From Marinobacter mobilis (lineage in GTDB: Bacteria; Pseudomonadota; Gammaproteobacteria; Pseudomonadales; Oleiphilaceae), in assembly GCF_900106945.1 (NCBI RefSeq), contig NZ_FNNE01000005.1:62001-126000 (forward strand): DNA of 64,000 bases. Reading direction: 5' to 3'. Numbering within the stretch: position 1 is the stretch's first letter; each line of letters begins with the position of its first letter. The notes beneath the pieces are model-generated. The model made no database searches, was not told the origin of the DNA, and worked only from the letters and a program-made list of their open reading frames with translations. This document shows positions 53,182 to 63,693 of the stretch, one piece after another. The translations under genes were made by a program, and so were the position numbers.

Positions 53182-54432
53182 TCACTCCGGCAAGCAGCTT
53201 TCTGGCGCCAACTGGTCGTCGAGGGTTTCCCGACGTCGCACCACATGCACCTGGTCGCCGTCCACCATCAGTTCCGGCGGACGGTTGCGGGTGTTGTAGT
53301 TGGAGGCCATGACGAACCCATAGGCACCGGCGGAGCGCACCGCAAGCAGATCCCCGGGGGCCAGGCTCAGGTTACGATCCTTGCCGAGGAAATCGCCGGT
53401 TTCACACACCGGCCCCACCAGATCCCAGGGCTTCGCTTCGATATCATCACGCTGAACCACCGGCACAATGTCCTGCCAGGCGCTGTACAGGGCCGGGCGG
53501 ATCAGGTCATTCATGGCGGCGTCGATAATCGCGAAATTACGCTGCTCGGTGCACTTCAGAAATTCCACCTTGGTCAGCAGAATGCCGGCGTTGGCCGCAA
53601 TGGAGCGCCCCGGCTCAAGCACCAGCTTGAGTTCCCGATCACCCAGGCGCTCGAGCAGCCGGGCCGCATATTCCGCCGGTTCCGGGGGCTGTTCCTGGTC
53701 GTAGCGGACTCCCAGTCCGCCGCCCATATCCAGATGGCGAATGCGAATCCCACGCTCAGCGAGCTGATCGATCAGAGCCAGCACCCGGTCAAGGGCATCC
53801 AGGAAAGGCTCCACACTGGTCAGCTGGGAACCGATGTGACAGTCGACTCCGATGACCTCAAGATGAGGCATGGCGTTGGCCCGGGCATAAATCTCCGGTG
53901 CCTGGACAATATCCACGCCAAACTTGTTCTCTTTCAGACCGGTGGAGATGTAAGGGTGAGTACCCGCATCAACATCCGGGTTTACCCGCAGTGACACCGG
54001 CGCGCGGACACCCAGTTCACCGGCAACCTCATTGAGGCGGTCGAGTTCGGTATCGGATTCCACATTGAAGCAGTGAACCCCGGCTTCCAGCGCCTTGCGC
54101 ATTTCCCAGGGCTGCTTGCCCACGCCGGAGAACACCACTCGCGCCGGATCACCACCGGCGCGGATAACCCGCTCCAGCTCGCCCGCTGAGACAATATCAA
54201 AGCCCGCCCCGAGGCGAGCCAGCACGTTCAGTACCGCCAGGTTGCTATTGGCCTTGACGGCATAGCAGATCAGCCGCTCACGGCCAGCCAGGGCCTCATC
54301 GTAGGCACGATAGTGACGTTCGAGAGTGGCCCGTGAATACACATAGGCCGGGGTGCCAAAACGGGCAGCAATGTCGGCAACGGGTACGCCTTCTGCGTAC
54401 AGTTCGCCGCTGCGGTAATTGAAGTAATCCAT
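53182..54432 (-). CDS. lysA: Diaminopimelate decarboxylase
   Basis: LysA makes lysine from meso-diaminopimelate. The 416-residue PLP enzyme has [14 protein letters not shown] with the PLP lysine, [33 protein letters not shown] and the C-terminal catalytic [12 protein letters not shown] use ATG 54432 ([11 protein letters not shown]), the family start. Middle of the lptM-lysA-dapF-DUF484-xerC series. Confidence 0.96.
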   Translation of the reverse strand: MDYFNYRSGELYAEGVPVADIAARFGTPAYVYSRATLERHYRAYDEALAGRERLICYAVKANSNLAVLNVLARLGAGFDIVSAGELERVIRAGGDPARVVFSGVGKQPWEMRKALEAGVHCFNVESDTELDRLNEVAGELGVRAPVSLRVNPDVDAGTHPYISTGLKENKFGVDIVQAPEIYARANAMPHLEVIGVDCHIGSQLTSVEPFLDALDRVLALIDQLAERGIRIRHLDMGGGLGVRYDQEQPPEPAEYAARLLERLGDRELKLVLEPGRSIAANAGILLTKVEFLKCTEQRNFAIIDAAMNDLIRPALYSAWQDIVPVVQRDDIEAKPWDLVGPVCETGDFLGKDRNLSLAPGDLLAVRSAGAYGFVMASNYNTRNRPPELMVDGDQVHVVRRRETLDDQLAPESCLPE

Positions 54433-54476
54433 TCGTAATCCTGACAATAGGTAAGGGGTGCTGTCACGTCCGACGA

Positions 54477-54650
54477 TCAGTTGTCGTCTGCGGGCGTTTG
54501 CTCATCGTCGCGCTCGGCCGGGGTGCCCGAAACCTCGGTGGTCGCGGCCGTTGCGAGCCCTGAGTCCCGGTAGAGCGGTCCCTTCTGACCGCACCCTGCC
54601 AGCAACTGGGCGGCCATCAGTACAGCCATAAAAAACACGCGATGTCCCAT
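54477..54650 (-). CDS. lptM: LPS translocon maturation lipoprotein LptM
   Basis: A 57-residue lipoprotein: MGHRVFFMAVLMAAQLLAGC with lipobox LLAGC, then the conserved GQKGPLY directly after the lipidated Cys, and an acidic polar tail. GCGQKGPLYLP is the hallmark of LptM (YifL), which in E. coli assists disulphide maturation of LptD in the outer membrane translocon. Position between cyaA and lysA is the family's usual one. AGAGGG lies about 10 bases before the ATG. Confidence 0.88.
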   Translation of the reverse strand: MGHRVFFMAVLMAAQLLAGCGQKGPLYRDSGLATAATTEVSGTPAERDDEQTPADDN

Positions 54651-54714
54651 GGACAACTACCCTCTGGTTGCAATAACCGACGAGTATACCTGACAGCAGC
54701 GGTAGGGGGCGAGA

Positions 54715-57600
54715 TCAGCCTTGCCGGCTGAGGGCAAGGTTCAGCGCACGTTCCAGCTCTTCCCGGTGGTGGAGATACTGGGTGGTCGGTAAATCAGGGT
54801 GATAGGACTGGGGATCCAGGTCATGGGGCAGATTCAGATCCGTGAGATACACCGGATAGATCTCACCGGATTTCCGCCGCGAGTGGATGTAATGGGCCAC
54901 CGCTGGAATCAGCCGTACGCCATAGTCCTCGGCCCGGAATTCCTGTTCATCGCAATAGATATCAAAGCGAATCTGGCCCTCACCGTCGGCCATCCCGACG
55001 GCCTGTACCTGCAAGCCATGGAGCGGAATATTGTCGGTATTAAAGTCCCTGCGTTCTGCTTGCCAGCGCCCCTGACTGGCCACCAGCTCGTAACAGCGGA
55101 TATCGGTGGTGGCCAATGGGCTGTTGAGGTTCTGGCGCAACTGGCGCCGCTCCAGCAGGTTTTCCAGAAAACGCAGTAACGGTGTCAGCAGGTGACGGCG
55201 ACTGCTGCAATCCCGTTGCCAGTGGTACAGCGACCCGGTCTCGTCCAGCAGCCACAGCTGCGCATGTTTTCCCACGATCAGGTAGAACACCTGCACACAC
55301 CCAGGCTCGTTGCTGGCAAAGACACATCGTAACGCCCCCTCGTTTGCCAGGGCATAACGATCCACGACTACCGGGGTATATTCACTCTGGGGCCGGCGCA
55401 GGTGTTCCAGCAATCCAGTCAGCCCGTCAACCACCGTAAAGCCGGGCTCCTTACTATTGAACTGGAGAATGAAGTAACGGCGATCGACCTCAATCACATA
55501 ACGTAAGGGGTGAGGCCCGCGGCCTCCGGCAAAGAACTGGCGGACCACGTCGGCAAACAGCTCCTGCAAGCGCCGGGCGATGCCGTGCCCATGCCCGGAG
55601 CTGTGACTGTGCACCACCACTTGCGGCGGATAGCGAGGGTCCTCAGCCACGGCCGCCAGTACATTTTTCAGGCTCTGGATCAGGGTATCCCCGGCCGCAT
55701 AATGCTGCAGGCTGATTTCACACCAGGAGTTGAAAGTGACCTGATCAATGGTGTGCACCAGGTTCTCGCGCCCGCCACTGAATCCCAGGGAATCGTTACG
55801 GGCACTGAGTTTGTGCAGACCACGTTCGGTCAGCCGCGCCTGGGGATCAAGGCCGACATTCACCAGCAGCAGGATCTTCAACGGTCGGACAGGCTGCTCC
55901 AGCGCCTCCCGTCCCGGAGGTCCAATCGGTGACGGCAGGTTGTCCTCCAGCGCCTCCAGCAGCTCCCGGGTTTCCGCGACACTGGCGGAGGTTGTGCCAG
56001 CGCGGACATTCAGCCGGGTCGACCGGTTGAGCAGACCATTACACTGACACCACAACACCAGCTCCGCCAGGCTGCCGGAACGACGAATAACCGGCTGCCA
56101 ATAGGCATCTGACGGATTTTCCAGATCCCGGTATAACAACCACCCTTCCCCGCTGCCCCCCTGTTCAGACTGGTGATAGAACGACAGGTTTTCCTCTGCC
56201 AGCGACGGCGCCAGATTGGGGTTGATCAGCTCGAGTTTGCCCGCCTTACGCTGAAACACCGCGTACAGCTTTCGCCCCAGCAGGTTCAGGTCACGATGAC
56301 TGATGGCACTGTCATTGCCTTGGCTGCGGGCAAGCCGGGACAACAACCGGTAACTGTGAGTCAGCTCACTGACCACACTGCGCCGCAGCCCCATGACATC
56401 TTCAACCCGCCAGGCCTGACGATTGTCCAGAAACCCAAGGGTCGCCTGATCCCAACCCCAACCAACGACCAGTTCCCGCAGCAGACGGGCTCGCCACTGA
56501 TCGCCGCTGGCCCCGCTCCGGCTCAACGGAAACCCCGCTTTCAGGTAAAGACTGCGCCGCACCAGCTCCAGTCGATCCGCAGAATCCGCCTGGACAAACC
56601 ACTGTTCCAAGCGGCGATAGAGCTGAATGTAGGGATCCAGCGTGTCAGGGTCAGTTTCACCACGATAAACCGCCGCCTTGAAGGTCAGCGCCAGCGGCTC
56701 CTGGTCCGGATGTATGGCGTAACATTCGATCAGCAGCAGCTTGAGGATGGATTTCCAGGGCGAATCAATGCCCTTGTACAGTTGCCAGACCCCGGCGCCG
56801 AGAAACTCCTCCCGCGGAATCCGCGGCACGGCGCCGAAATCGATGTACTCACTGGCGCGAATGAAGCGGCAGTCCACCAGTTGCCGAACACAGTGGTTAT
56901 AGCGGTGTTCATCCGCCACCGGCACCAGCCACCACATGGGGTAACAGCCACCCAGGTGAATACCGGTCCGGTAGAACTCGTCCAGCAGCAGGTAATGCTG
57001 GGCGCTGCCACAGTTCTCGCCGGTCACTTCAGCCTGCTGCCGGCCCTGACGCCAGTCATCAGCTGAAAACACAAAGACATTGAGCTCAACGGCCAGTGAA
57101 GCCGCCCATGCCGATACCTTGGCCGCTTTTTCTTCCAGCAGGCGAACCGCCGTCTCCGGCAAGTCCGGCCGGTGACACAGCCAGACATCCAGATCACTGG
57201 CGACCGAGTGACCGAGCGAACCCGGGCTGCCCATCAGGAACACCGCCGACAGGTCCGGCTTGCGCTTGCCGTTGTCACGGTACTTGAAAGTCCAGGCTAA
57301 CCGTCGCGCTGCCGCCAGGGCTTCGTCAGATGGCTGGTATTCACCGAGTCCGAAGGGGCATCCCTTCTCGGAGTACCCCGGCAGGGCAGGATGGTTGAGG
57401 TGAAAGACTAGCGGCAGGATTTCCAGTACAACCTGCTGACGATAGGCCAGTGCCGAGCGTGCCCGTTCCCAGCGCTGGCGGTTGAGAGCGACGAAGCGAT
57501 CCCGCAGCCGGCGCAGGGTTTTACGGTCGATACCTTCATCGAAATCAAAGGCAATGGCGGGCGAATGGCGACGCACAGGGGCTCCGTGGGAAAGGTTCAT
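54715..57600 (-). CDS. cyaA: Class I adenylate cyclase
   Basis: A 961-residue enterobacterial-type (class I) adenylate cyclase making cAMP from ATP. The nucleotidyltransferase motif is in FLMGSPGSLGHSVASDLDVW (GS...D-x-D), followed by YPMWWLVP; the large C-terminal half is the regulatory region (for example VHSHSSGHGHGIARRLQELF and LQFNSKEPGFTVVDGL). Start at ATG 57600 (MNLSHGAPVRRHS), since the 48 codons further up are not family-like. Divergent from the GGDEF-EAL gene. In Pseudomonas cAMP controls virulence and type IV pili; here pilT/pilU and algZ/algR are in the same window. Confidence 0.95.
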   Translation of the reverse strand: MNLSHGAPVRRHSPAIAFDFDEGIDRKTLRRLRDRFVALNRQRWERARSALAYRQQVVLEILPLVFHLNHPALPGYSEKGCPFGLGEYQPSDEALAAARRLAWTFKYRDNGKRKPDLSAVFLMGSPGSLGHSVASDLDVWLCHRPDLPETAVRLLEEKAAKVSAWAASLAVELNVFVFSADDWRQGRQQAEVTGENCGSAQHYLLLDEFYRTGIHLGGCYPMWWLVPVADEHRYNHCVRQLVDCRFIRASEYIDFGAVPRIPREEFLGAGVWQLYKGIDSPWKSILKLLLIECYAIHPDQEPLALTFKAAVYRGETDPDTLDPYIQLYRRLEQWFVQADSADRLELVRRSLYLKAGFPLSRSGASGDQWRARLLRELVVGWGWDQATLGFLDNRQAWRVEDVMGLRRSVVSELTHSYRLLSRLARSQGNDSAISHRDLNLLGRKLYAVFQRKAGKLELINPNLAPSLAEENLSFYHQSEQGGSGEGWLLYRDLENPSDAYWQPVIRRSGSLAELVLWCQCNGLLNRSTRLNVRAGTTSASVAETRELLEALEDNLPSPIGPPGREALEQPVRPLKILLLVNVGLDPQARLTERGLHKLSARNDSLGFSGGRENLVHTIDQVTFNSWCEISLQHYAAGDTLIQSLKNVLAAVAEDPRYPPQVVVHSHSSGHGHGIARRLQELFADVVRQFFAGGRGPHPLRYVIEVDRRYFILQFNSKEPGFTVVDGLTGLLEHLRRPQSEYTPVVVDRYALANEGALRCVFASNEPGCVQVFYLIVGKHAQLWLLDETGSLYHWQRDCSSRRHLLTPLLRFLENLLERRQLRQNLNSPLATTDIRCYELVASQGRWQAERRDFNTDNIPLHGLQVQAVGMADGEGQIRFDIYCDEQEFRAEDYGVRLIPAVAHYIHSRRKSGEIYPVYLTDLNLPHDLDPQSYHPDLPTTQYLHHREELERALNLALSRQG

Positions 57601-57764
57601 TCTCGATTGAATATCAGTATGATGTCCGGGGAGCGATGGGGTAAATACAGTGATCGTCGTAAAGACCGCTGTCTCATCTCGCGCCCGTGCATGACAGACC
57701 TGGAACAACAAGGATAGCACTGTAACACTGGACAGGCTGTCCAACCCAGCAGGGGCAATAATAC

Positions 57765-60191
57765 GTGAAAGAGTTCTTCATCCGGCGCTATCGCTCCGAA
57801 TCGGGCCAGGGCGAAGGCCGCCGCACTCTGATACGGGTAGATGACCGGGGCGTGATCACTCACGCCGACAGTAACGCCGAGGCGGTGCTCGGCCACGATG
57901 CCCGGCAGTTGATTGACCAGCCCATCACCCGCATTGTCGCCGCCCGCCAGGACGATCCGTTTTCCAGCAGCCAGCGCCATCGCTTCAGCAGCGGCCAGCC
58001 TGTCATCATCACCCTGCGCCACAAGGACGGTTTTTTCTTCACCGCCGAGGTTGCTCTGCGTCTGGAAGAGAAAGACTCGGACCAGCCCGCCAGCGCCCAG
58101 ATTGTCATGCGCGAAAGCCAGTCCCTTGACCCCCGCCTGCTGCAGCTGGTCGAAGCCAGCGGCGAGCTCGGTATCTGGGAGCTGGACCTGCACACCAACC
58201 GGGTCAGCTGGAGCGAAGGGATTTACAACCTTATGGAGCTCCGCAGTAACGCCGACATCACCCCGGAGCAGGCGCTGTTTTACTGCCAGACCCGACAAAC
58301 CAGGGTGCGCGCGCTGATCCGCCGCTGCATCTCCCGGGGCCAACCGTTTGCCATCACCTTTGAACTGATCACCAGCCGCCAGCGTATTCGCCGGGTGCGA
58401 CTGACCGGTCGTGCGATCAGGTCCGGCGATCAGATCGTCAAGCTCGGTGGCACGCTGGTGGACCAGAGCCGGGAAATGGAGCAGGAGCAGGCGGCACACC
58501 AGGCCCGCACGCTGCTCGCCGCCATTGTGGGTGCCACCCCGGACCTGGTGGCCGCTGTCGATACAGAACTGAAACTGCTGTGCTGCAACGAGGCCTACAG
58601 CCGTCATTTCCAGAAGGCTTTCGGCCGCCTGCCGGTTGTCGGCCAATGCCTGAGCACCCAGCTGCAGGCATTCCCCAATGAACGCAGGCTGATGGAGCGG
58701 CTCTGGCACCGGGCCTTTGAACGGGATGGTTTTGCCGTTGAAATGCCGCTGACCAGTCAACGGGACAACGCCCAGGTCTATGAAGTCCACTACCAGAAGC
58801 TGAACAGCCCGGACGGTGAGTCCATCGGCGCCGTGCACGTGGCGCGGGATATCACCGAGCGGATTCGCACCAGTGGTAGCCGCAACTATCTCAATACCCA
58901 CGACCCCATCACCGGCCTGCTCAACCGGCGCGAACTGGTCAAACGGATGAGTCGCCTGCTGGAGCAGACCGAGCTGCCGTCCAGCGCGCTGCTCTATATC
59001 GATTTAGACCATTTCGCCAAGTTTAACGACAGCCTCGGCAATGGTATCTGTGACCGCTACCTGCGCGAACTCGCCAACGCCCTCGGGCTCAAGGTCCGGC
59101 AACGGGATGCCTTGGCCCGCCTCGCTGGCGACACCTTCGTCCTGTTGCTGGAAAACTGCTCCGACAGCGAAGCCCGCAAGGTCTCCAGGCACCTGCTTGA
59201 GCTGATCCAGGGATTTGATTTTGAATGGAAAGGCGAAAACCTGAGCACGACCGCCAGTGCCGGCCTGCTGATACTCGGGGAGCGGCTTCCGGAAGATCCG
59301 GAGCAGCTGTTGGCGCAGGCCGCTGACTTGTGCCATACCGCCAAGGTGGCCGGCCGTAACCGGCTGCATGCGGCCAGCGCCGATTCCAAAGCGCTGCGCG
59401 AAGGCGAGGCCCGCAAACTGCTGGCGCACCTGCAGCACAGCCTCGACAACAACCAGATACAGCTGGCTTACCAGATGCTTCGCCCTGTGGCCAGCGCCAC
59501 CTGGGGCGACCACATCGAAATCCTGGCACGATTAAACGGCATTGAGGAGAGCGACGACTGGATACTCCCGGCGACCTTCCTGCCGATTGCGGAGCGTTTT
59601 GACCTTGCCAAACGCCTCGACCGTCAGGTGATACGCCAGACCCTGGCCTGGCTCAGTGACCACATACTGCTGGAGCCACGCCTGAAATACTGCGGCTTCA
59701 ACCTGTCACTGGCCACCGTGCTGGACGACAGCTTTGGCGATTTCCTGCAGGATGCACTCGCCAGCAGCCGTTTCAACCGAGACTGTTTCTGTATGGAAAT
59801 CCGCGAGGCCCATGCCATCCAGTATCCGGATGAAGTGGCCGTACTTTGCGACACCCTGCATGCTCTGGGCTGCCGCGTTGCCCTTGATGGTGCCTCAGTG
59901 AGCAGCTACACCCTGGCCGCCCGCTTGCCGGTGGACATCATCAAGCTGGATCAGGCCCTGACCGGACAGTTACACCAGGACCCGATACAGCTGGTAATGG
60001 CGGAAGCGATGCATAAGATCGCCAGCAGTGCCGGCAAGCTGACCATCGCCACCGGTATCGAGCACGACGATTCCTTGCGTAAGGCTCGCGCCCTGGGCCT
60101 GCACTTCGGCCAGGGCTACCGCCTGCACAAGCCCCAGCCGCTGGAAGCTCTGGCGCCGGTGCAGTGGGATGTCAGTCAGCCCGGCGTTTAA
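57765..60191 (+). CDS. PAS-GGDEF-EAL protein with degenerate catalytic motifs
   Basis: An 808-residue cytoplasmic protein: PAS-like modules at about 20-115, 125-240 and 250-370, GGDEF at about 385-540 and EAL at about 555-795. The GGDEF signature reads AGDTF (454-458), so cyclase activity is unlikely. In the EAL domain EIL (585-587) and a Glu in EIREAH are kept, but the DDFGTG loop reads DGASV (708-712, second Asp lost) and EGVE reads TGIE (763-766). Both metal-site changes argue against phosphodiesterase activity. It probably binds c-di-GMP and passes the signal on, in the manner of LapD or FimX. The PAS domains hold no visible haem or flavin residues. Confidence 0.85.
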   Translation: MKEFFIRRYRSESGQGEGRRTLIRVDDRGVITHADSNAEAVLGHDARQLIDQPITRIVAARQDDPFSSSQRHRFSSGQPVIITLRHKDGFFFTAEVALRLEEKDSDQPASAQIVMRESQSLDPRLLQLVEASGELGIWELDLHTNRVSWSEGIYNLMELRSNADITPEQALFYCQTRQTRVRALIRRCISRGQPFAITFELITSRQRIRRVRLTGRAIRSGDQIVKLGGTLVDQSREMEQEQAAHQARTLLAAIVGATPDLVAAVDTELKLLCCNEAYSRHFQKAFGRLPVVGQCLSTQLQAFPNERRLMERLWHRAFERDGFAVEMPLTSQRDNAQVYEVHYQKLNSPDGESIGAVHVARDITERIRTSGSRNYLNTHDPITGLLNRRELVKRMSRLLEQTELPSSALLYIDLDHFAKFNDSLGNGICDRYLRELANALGLKVRQRDALARLAGDTFVLLLENCSDSEARKVSRHLLELIQGFDFEWKGENLSTTASAGLLILGERLPEDPEQLLAQAADLCHTAKVAGRNRLHAASADSKALREGEARKLLAHLQHSLDNNQIQLAYQMLRPVASATWGDHIEILARLNGIEESDDWILPATFLPIAERFDLAKRLDRQVIRQTLAWLSDHILLEPRLKYCGFNLSLATVLDDSFGDFLQDALASSRFNRDCFCMEIREAHAIQYPDEVAVLCDTLHALGCRVALDGASVSSYTLAARLPVDIIKLDQALTGQLHQDPIQLVMAEAMHKIASSAGKLTIATGIEHDDSLRKARALGLHFGQGYRLHKPQPLEALAPVQWDVSQPGV

Positions 60192-61585
60192 CCTGCCAAC
60201 TGCGCCCGCGCGCGGCCGACGGCTGCACGCACCTGATCTGGCGCGGTGCCCCCCAGGTGGTTACGGGCCTGAACTGAACCTTCCAGGGTCAGTACCTCAA
60301 ACACATCGTCCGTGATGATGTCAGAGAACTGTTGCAGTTCCGCCAGGGTCATTTCCGACAGGTCACGCTGTTCGGCGACACCGAAAGCCACCGCCTTGCC
60401 GACGATTTCGTGGGCATCGCGGAACGGCACCCCTTTCTTGACCAGGTAATCCGCCAGATCGGTCGCCGTGGAGAACCCACGCTTGGCGGCCTCGCGCATG
60501 TTGTCGACCTTGGCGGTGATGGCCGGCACCATATCGGCGTAGGCCTTCAGGCAACCCTTGACGGTATCGATGGTGTCAAACAACGGTTCCTTGTCTTCCT
60601 GATTGTCCTTGTTATAGGCCAGCGGCTGGCTCTTCATCAGGGTCAGCAGACTGATCAGGTGGCCATTGACGCGCCCGGTCTTGCCTCTGACCAGTTCCGG
60701 GACATCCGGATTTTTCTTCTGCGGCATGATGGACGAACCGGTACAGAAACGGTCCGGCAAATCGATGAAATCAAACTGGGAAGACGTCCACAGCACCAGT
60801 TCCTCGCTGAACCGCGACAGGTGGGTCATCAGCAAGGCCGCAAAACTGCAGAACTCGATGGCGAAATCCCGGTCGCTGACAGAATCCAGGGAATTCTCGC
60901 TGGCCCGGTCAAAGCCCAGCAGGCGCGCGGTGATGGTTCGGTCAATCGGGTATGTGGTTCCCGCCAGGGCTGCGGCACCCAGCGGCATCACGTTGACCCG
61001 CTTGCGACAGTCCTGGAGACGCTCGGCGTCACGCACCAGCATTTCGTACCAGGCCAGCAGGTGGTGACCGAAGGTAACCGGCTGGGCGGTTTGCAGGTGG
61101 GTAAAACCGGGCATGATGGTATCGGCTTCGCGCTCGGCCAGATCCAGGAGACCGTTGCGCAGACGACCCAGTTCTTCGGCAATAACGTCGATCTCATCGC
61201 GCAGGTAAAGACGGATGTCAGTCGCAACCTGATCATTGCGGCTACGTCCGGTATGGAGTTTTTTACCGGTGATGCCGATACGATCGGTCAGGCGCGCCTC
61301 AATGTTCATGTGCACGTCTTCGAGACTGACAGACCACTGGAATTCGCCAGCCTCGATATCAGCCTTGACCGCTTCCAGGCCGTCGATGATCTGCTGCTTT
61401 TCCTCAGCAGTCAGCACCCCCACTTCCGCCAGCATGGTGGCGTGGGCAATGGAGCCGGTAATATCGTGGTGGTACAGACGCTGGTCAAAGCCCACAGAGG
61501 CGGTAAAGCGCTCGACAAAAGCGTCCGTCGGTTCGCTGAAGCGACCGCCCCAGGGTTTTTCGGAGGTCTTGTTTGAATCCGTCAT
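60188..61585 (-). CDS. argH: Argininosuccinate lyase
   Basis: ArgH cleaves argininosuccinate to arginine and fumarate, the last arginine step. The 465-residue protein has [34 protein letters not shown] and the signature [13 protein letters not shown] with the catalytic Ser. Its stop overlaps that of the converging GGDEF-EAL gene. Divergent from algZ, as in Pseudomonas. Confidence 0.97.
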   Translation of the reverse strand: MTDSNKTSEKPWGGRFSEPTDAFVERFTASVGFDQRLYHHDITGSIAHATMLAEVGVLTAEEKQQIIDGLEAVKADIEAGEFQWSVSLEDVHMNIEARLTDRIGITGKKLHTGRSRNDQVATDIRLYLRDEIDVIAEELGRLRNGLLDLAEREADTIMPGFTHLQTAQPVTFGHHLLAWYEMLVRDAERLQDCRKRVNVMPLGAAALAGTTYPIDRTITARLLGFDRASENSLDSVSDRDFAIEFCSFAALLMTHLSRFSEELVLWTSSQFDFIDLPDRFCTGSSIMPQKKNPDVPELVRGKTGRVNGHLISLLTLMKSQPLAYNKDNQEDKEPLFDTIDTVKGCLKAYADMVPAITAKVDNMREAAKRGFSTATDLADYLVKKGVPFRDAHEIVGKAVAFGVAEQRDLSEMTLAELQQFSDIITDDVFEVLTLEGSVQARNHLGGTAPDQVRAAVGRARAQLAG

Positions 61586-61751
61586 GGTCTACTCTTTCCT
61601 GCTGACAGCCCGGCATCCAGGAGATATTCACGGCTCCCTATTTGCGGACATGGTTTGCGGATATGGATGAAATCGGGGGATTATAGCACCCTCAGGGGTG
61701 GCCTCGGCCAGCCATCGCCACAGGACACGATTACAGGACAACCATCACCAC

Positions 61752-62831
61752 ATGCCAAACCGACCGCCGGCCCCCGGGCAACCCCTGACTGACCGCACAG
61801 AGTTCTTCGTTCCTGACCTGTGCCGGGTACGCGCGGTCTTTATGCTGCTGGTCACCAGCGAACTGATGGTCCTTCTTCTGGCGGTAATGCAATCAGCCAA
61901 CCAGTGGATCGACTGGAACTACTTCGGTCTGCTGTCCCTGTTCGTGCAGTGGACAGTGCTCACCAGCGCCGCCCTCATCTGCACCCTGCGGCCGTGGCTC
62001 AGCCAGCTGACCACCGCTCGAGCCAGCTCGGTGATCACCGTACTGGTGCTGCTCGACGTGTTTGCCTTCAGTCTGTTCGCCGACAACGTGCTGAACCCGG
62101 ACCCCGGCATTACCGGCTGGCAGGCCATCGGCAAAAAATTGCTGGCTGCGGCAATCATCACTCTGATGGTGCTGCGTTATTTCTACCTGCAGTCCCAGTG
62201 GCAACAACAACGCCAGGCCGAAATGCAGGCCCGCCTGACCGCCCTGCAGGCCCGCATTCAGCCCCACTTTCTGTTCAACAGCATGAACACCATTGCCAGC
62301 CTGATCAGCACTCGGCCGGACCAAGCGGAAGACGCCGTGCTGGATCTGTCGGAACTGTTCCGCGCCAGCCTGCGAACCCAGGACCGGCTGATCAGCCTGG
62401 AGGAAGAACTGGCCTTGTGCCGCCGTTATCTGATGATCGAGAGCCTGCGCCTTGGCGACCGGCTACAGCTCGACTGGCAGATCGCCCCAGGCCTGGAGCG
62501 TCAGGCCATTCCACCGCTGACCCTGCAACCGTTGCTGGAGAATGCCATCTACCACGGCATCCAGCCCAACCCACAGGGCGGCACCGTGCGCATCGAAGGC
62601 TATCGCCGCGGCGCCTCGGTGTACATTCTGGTGCAGAACCCGAAGCCAGGCGAAGACCAGCGCCGGCACAGCGGAAACCGCATGGCAATGGACAACATCC
62701 AGTCTCGCCTGCTGGCTCTGTTCGGGGAGACGGCGGTGCTGAAGCAGAGCCATCATGACGGCATTTACACCGTCACCTTGCGGCTACCCAGACAAACCGT
62801 GCCGGCTCCGTCCCGGGCCCGCACCCGTTGA
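61752..62831 (+). CDS. algZ: LytS/YehU-type sensor histidine kinase AlgZ (FimS)
   Basis: A 359-residue inner-membrane kinase with about four helices between residues 28 and 145, then the His-kinase region with His172 in RIQPHFLFNSMNTIASL and the ATPase motif PPLTLQPLLENAIYHGI. The next gene is its response regulator. In Pseudomonas AlgZ/AlgR controls alginate and type IV pilus genes. ATG 61752 is chosen as the first start near the family N-terminus; the frame stays open 18 codons further up. Confidence 0.92.
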   Translation: MPNRPPAPGQPLTDRTEFFVPDLCRVRAVFMLLVTSELMVLLLAVMQSANQWIDWNYFGLLSLFVQWTVLTSAALICTLRPWLSQLTTARASSVITVLVLLDVFAFSLFADNVLNPDPGITGWQAIGKKLLAAAIITLMVLRYFYLQSQWQQQRQAEMQARLTALQARIQPHFLFNSMNTIASLISTRPDQAEDAVLDLSELFRASLRTQDRLISLEEELALCRRYLMIESLRLGDRLQLDWQIAPGLERQAIPPLTLQPLLENAIYHGIQPNPQGGTVRIEGYRRGASVYILVQNPKPGEDQRRHSGNRMAMDNIQSRLLALFGETAVLKQSHHDGIYTVTLRLPRQTVPAPSRARTR

Positions 62832-62854
62832 CTTCTGACAAGGACAGACCCCCC

Positions 62855-63607
62855 ATGACCCCAAGGAAAGTGCTCATTGCCGATGACGAACCGCTGGCCC
62901 GGGAGCGAATCCGCCGGCTCATAGACGAGCTGCCGGATTTCAGCGTCTGTGCCGAAGCCGCGGATGGCGACGAGGTACTGGCGCTCACTGCCGCGACGTC
63001 TCCGGACGTGGTGCTGCTCGACATCCGCATGCCGGGAACGGACGGCATCGAGGCCGCTGAACGGCTGGGCACGCTCGAGAACCCCCCCGCCATCATCTTC
63101 TGTACCGCCTATGATCATTACGCCATCACCGCGTTTGAAGTTCAGGCCGTGGCCTATCTCCTTAAACCCGTGCGCCGGGAGGCGCTCGCTGACGCCCTGA
63201 CCCGGGCCAGCCGGGTCAACCGCCTGCAACTGCAGTCGATCCAGGCACAAGAACAGGAACAGGCCGGGCAACTGGCCATCCGCAGTCACCGTGGCACCGA
63301 ACTCATCGACCTCGCCCAGGTGTTTTACTGCGAGGCCGACCAGAAATACGTCACCATCCACCATAACCGCGGTGAGAGCGTAACCGACCACACCCTCAAG
63401 GAACTGGAAAACCGCTTTGGCGGTGACTTGCTTCGTATCCACCGCCATACCCTGGTCGGCGTTCGCCACATCCAGAGCCTGACCCGCAACGGCGAAGGCC
63501 ACTGGTTTGTCCATCTGAGAGACCACAGCACCCCCTTGCCGGTCAGCCGTCGACACACGGCTTCAGTCAGGGAATGGCTCGAAGAACACCGCCCCGAATC
63601 TGGCTGA
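62855..63607 (+). CDS. algR: LytTR response regulator AlgR
   Basis: A 250-residue regulator: receiver (1-120) with Asp10, Asp11, phospho-acceptor Asp56 in VVLLDIRMPG and Lys in YLLKPV; LytTR DNA-binding domain (about 145-245) with CEADQKYVTIHH and FGGDLLRIHRHTLVG. ATG 62855 has AAGGA 10 bases upstream; a TTG at 62828 overlapping the algZ end is an alternative. Paired with algZ (23-base gap). Confidence 0.93.
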   Translation: MTPRKVLIADDEPLARERIRRLIDELPDFSVCAEAADGDEVLALTAATSPDVVLLDIRMPGTDGIEAAERLGTLENPPAIIFCTAYDHYAITAFEVQAVAYLLKPVRREALADALTRASRVNRLQLQSIQAQEQEQAGQLAIRSHRGTELIDLAQVFYCEADQKYVTIHHNRGESVTDHTLKELENRFGGDLLRIHRHTLVGVRHIQSLTRNGEGHWFVHLRDHSTPLPVSRRHTASVREWLEEHRPESG

Positions 63608-63693
63608 AAGTCGGTCTGCCCCGGCGGGACATTTCAGCGCCAACGCGTTAACCTTGTGCAACTTCAGCTATCAACCGGATCGACCAGAACAGC

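Noticed and set aside
57597..58901. 434-codon open frame on the minus strand opposite the GGDEF-EAL gene
   Set aside because: Antisense shadow of a clearly coding gene; composition is not protein-like and no ribosome site supports it.
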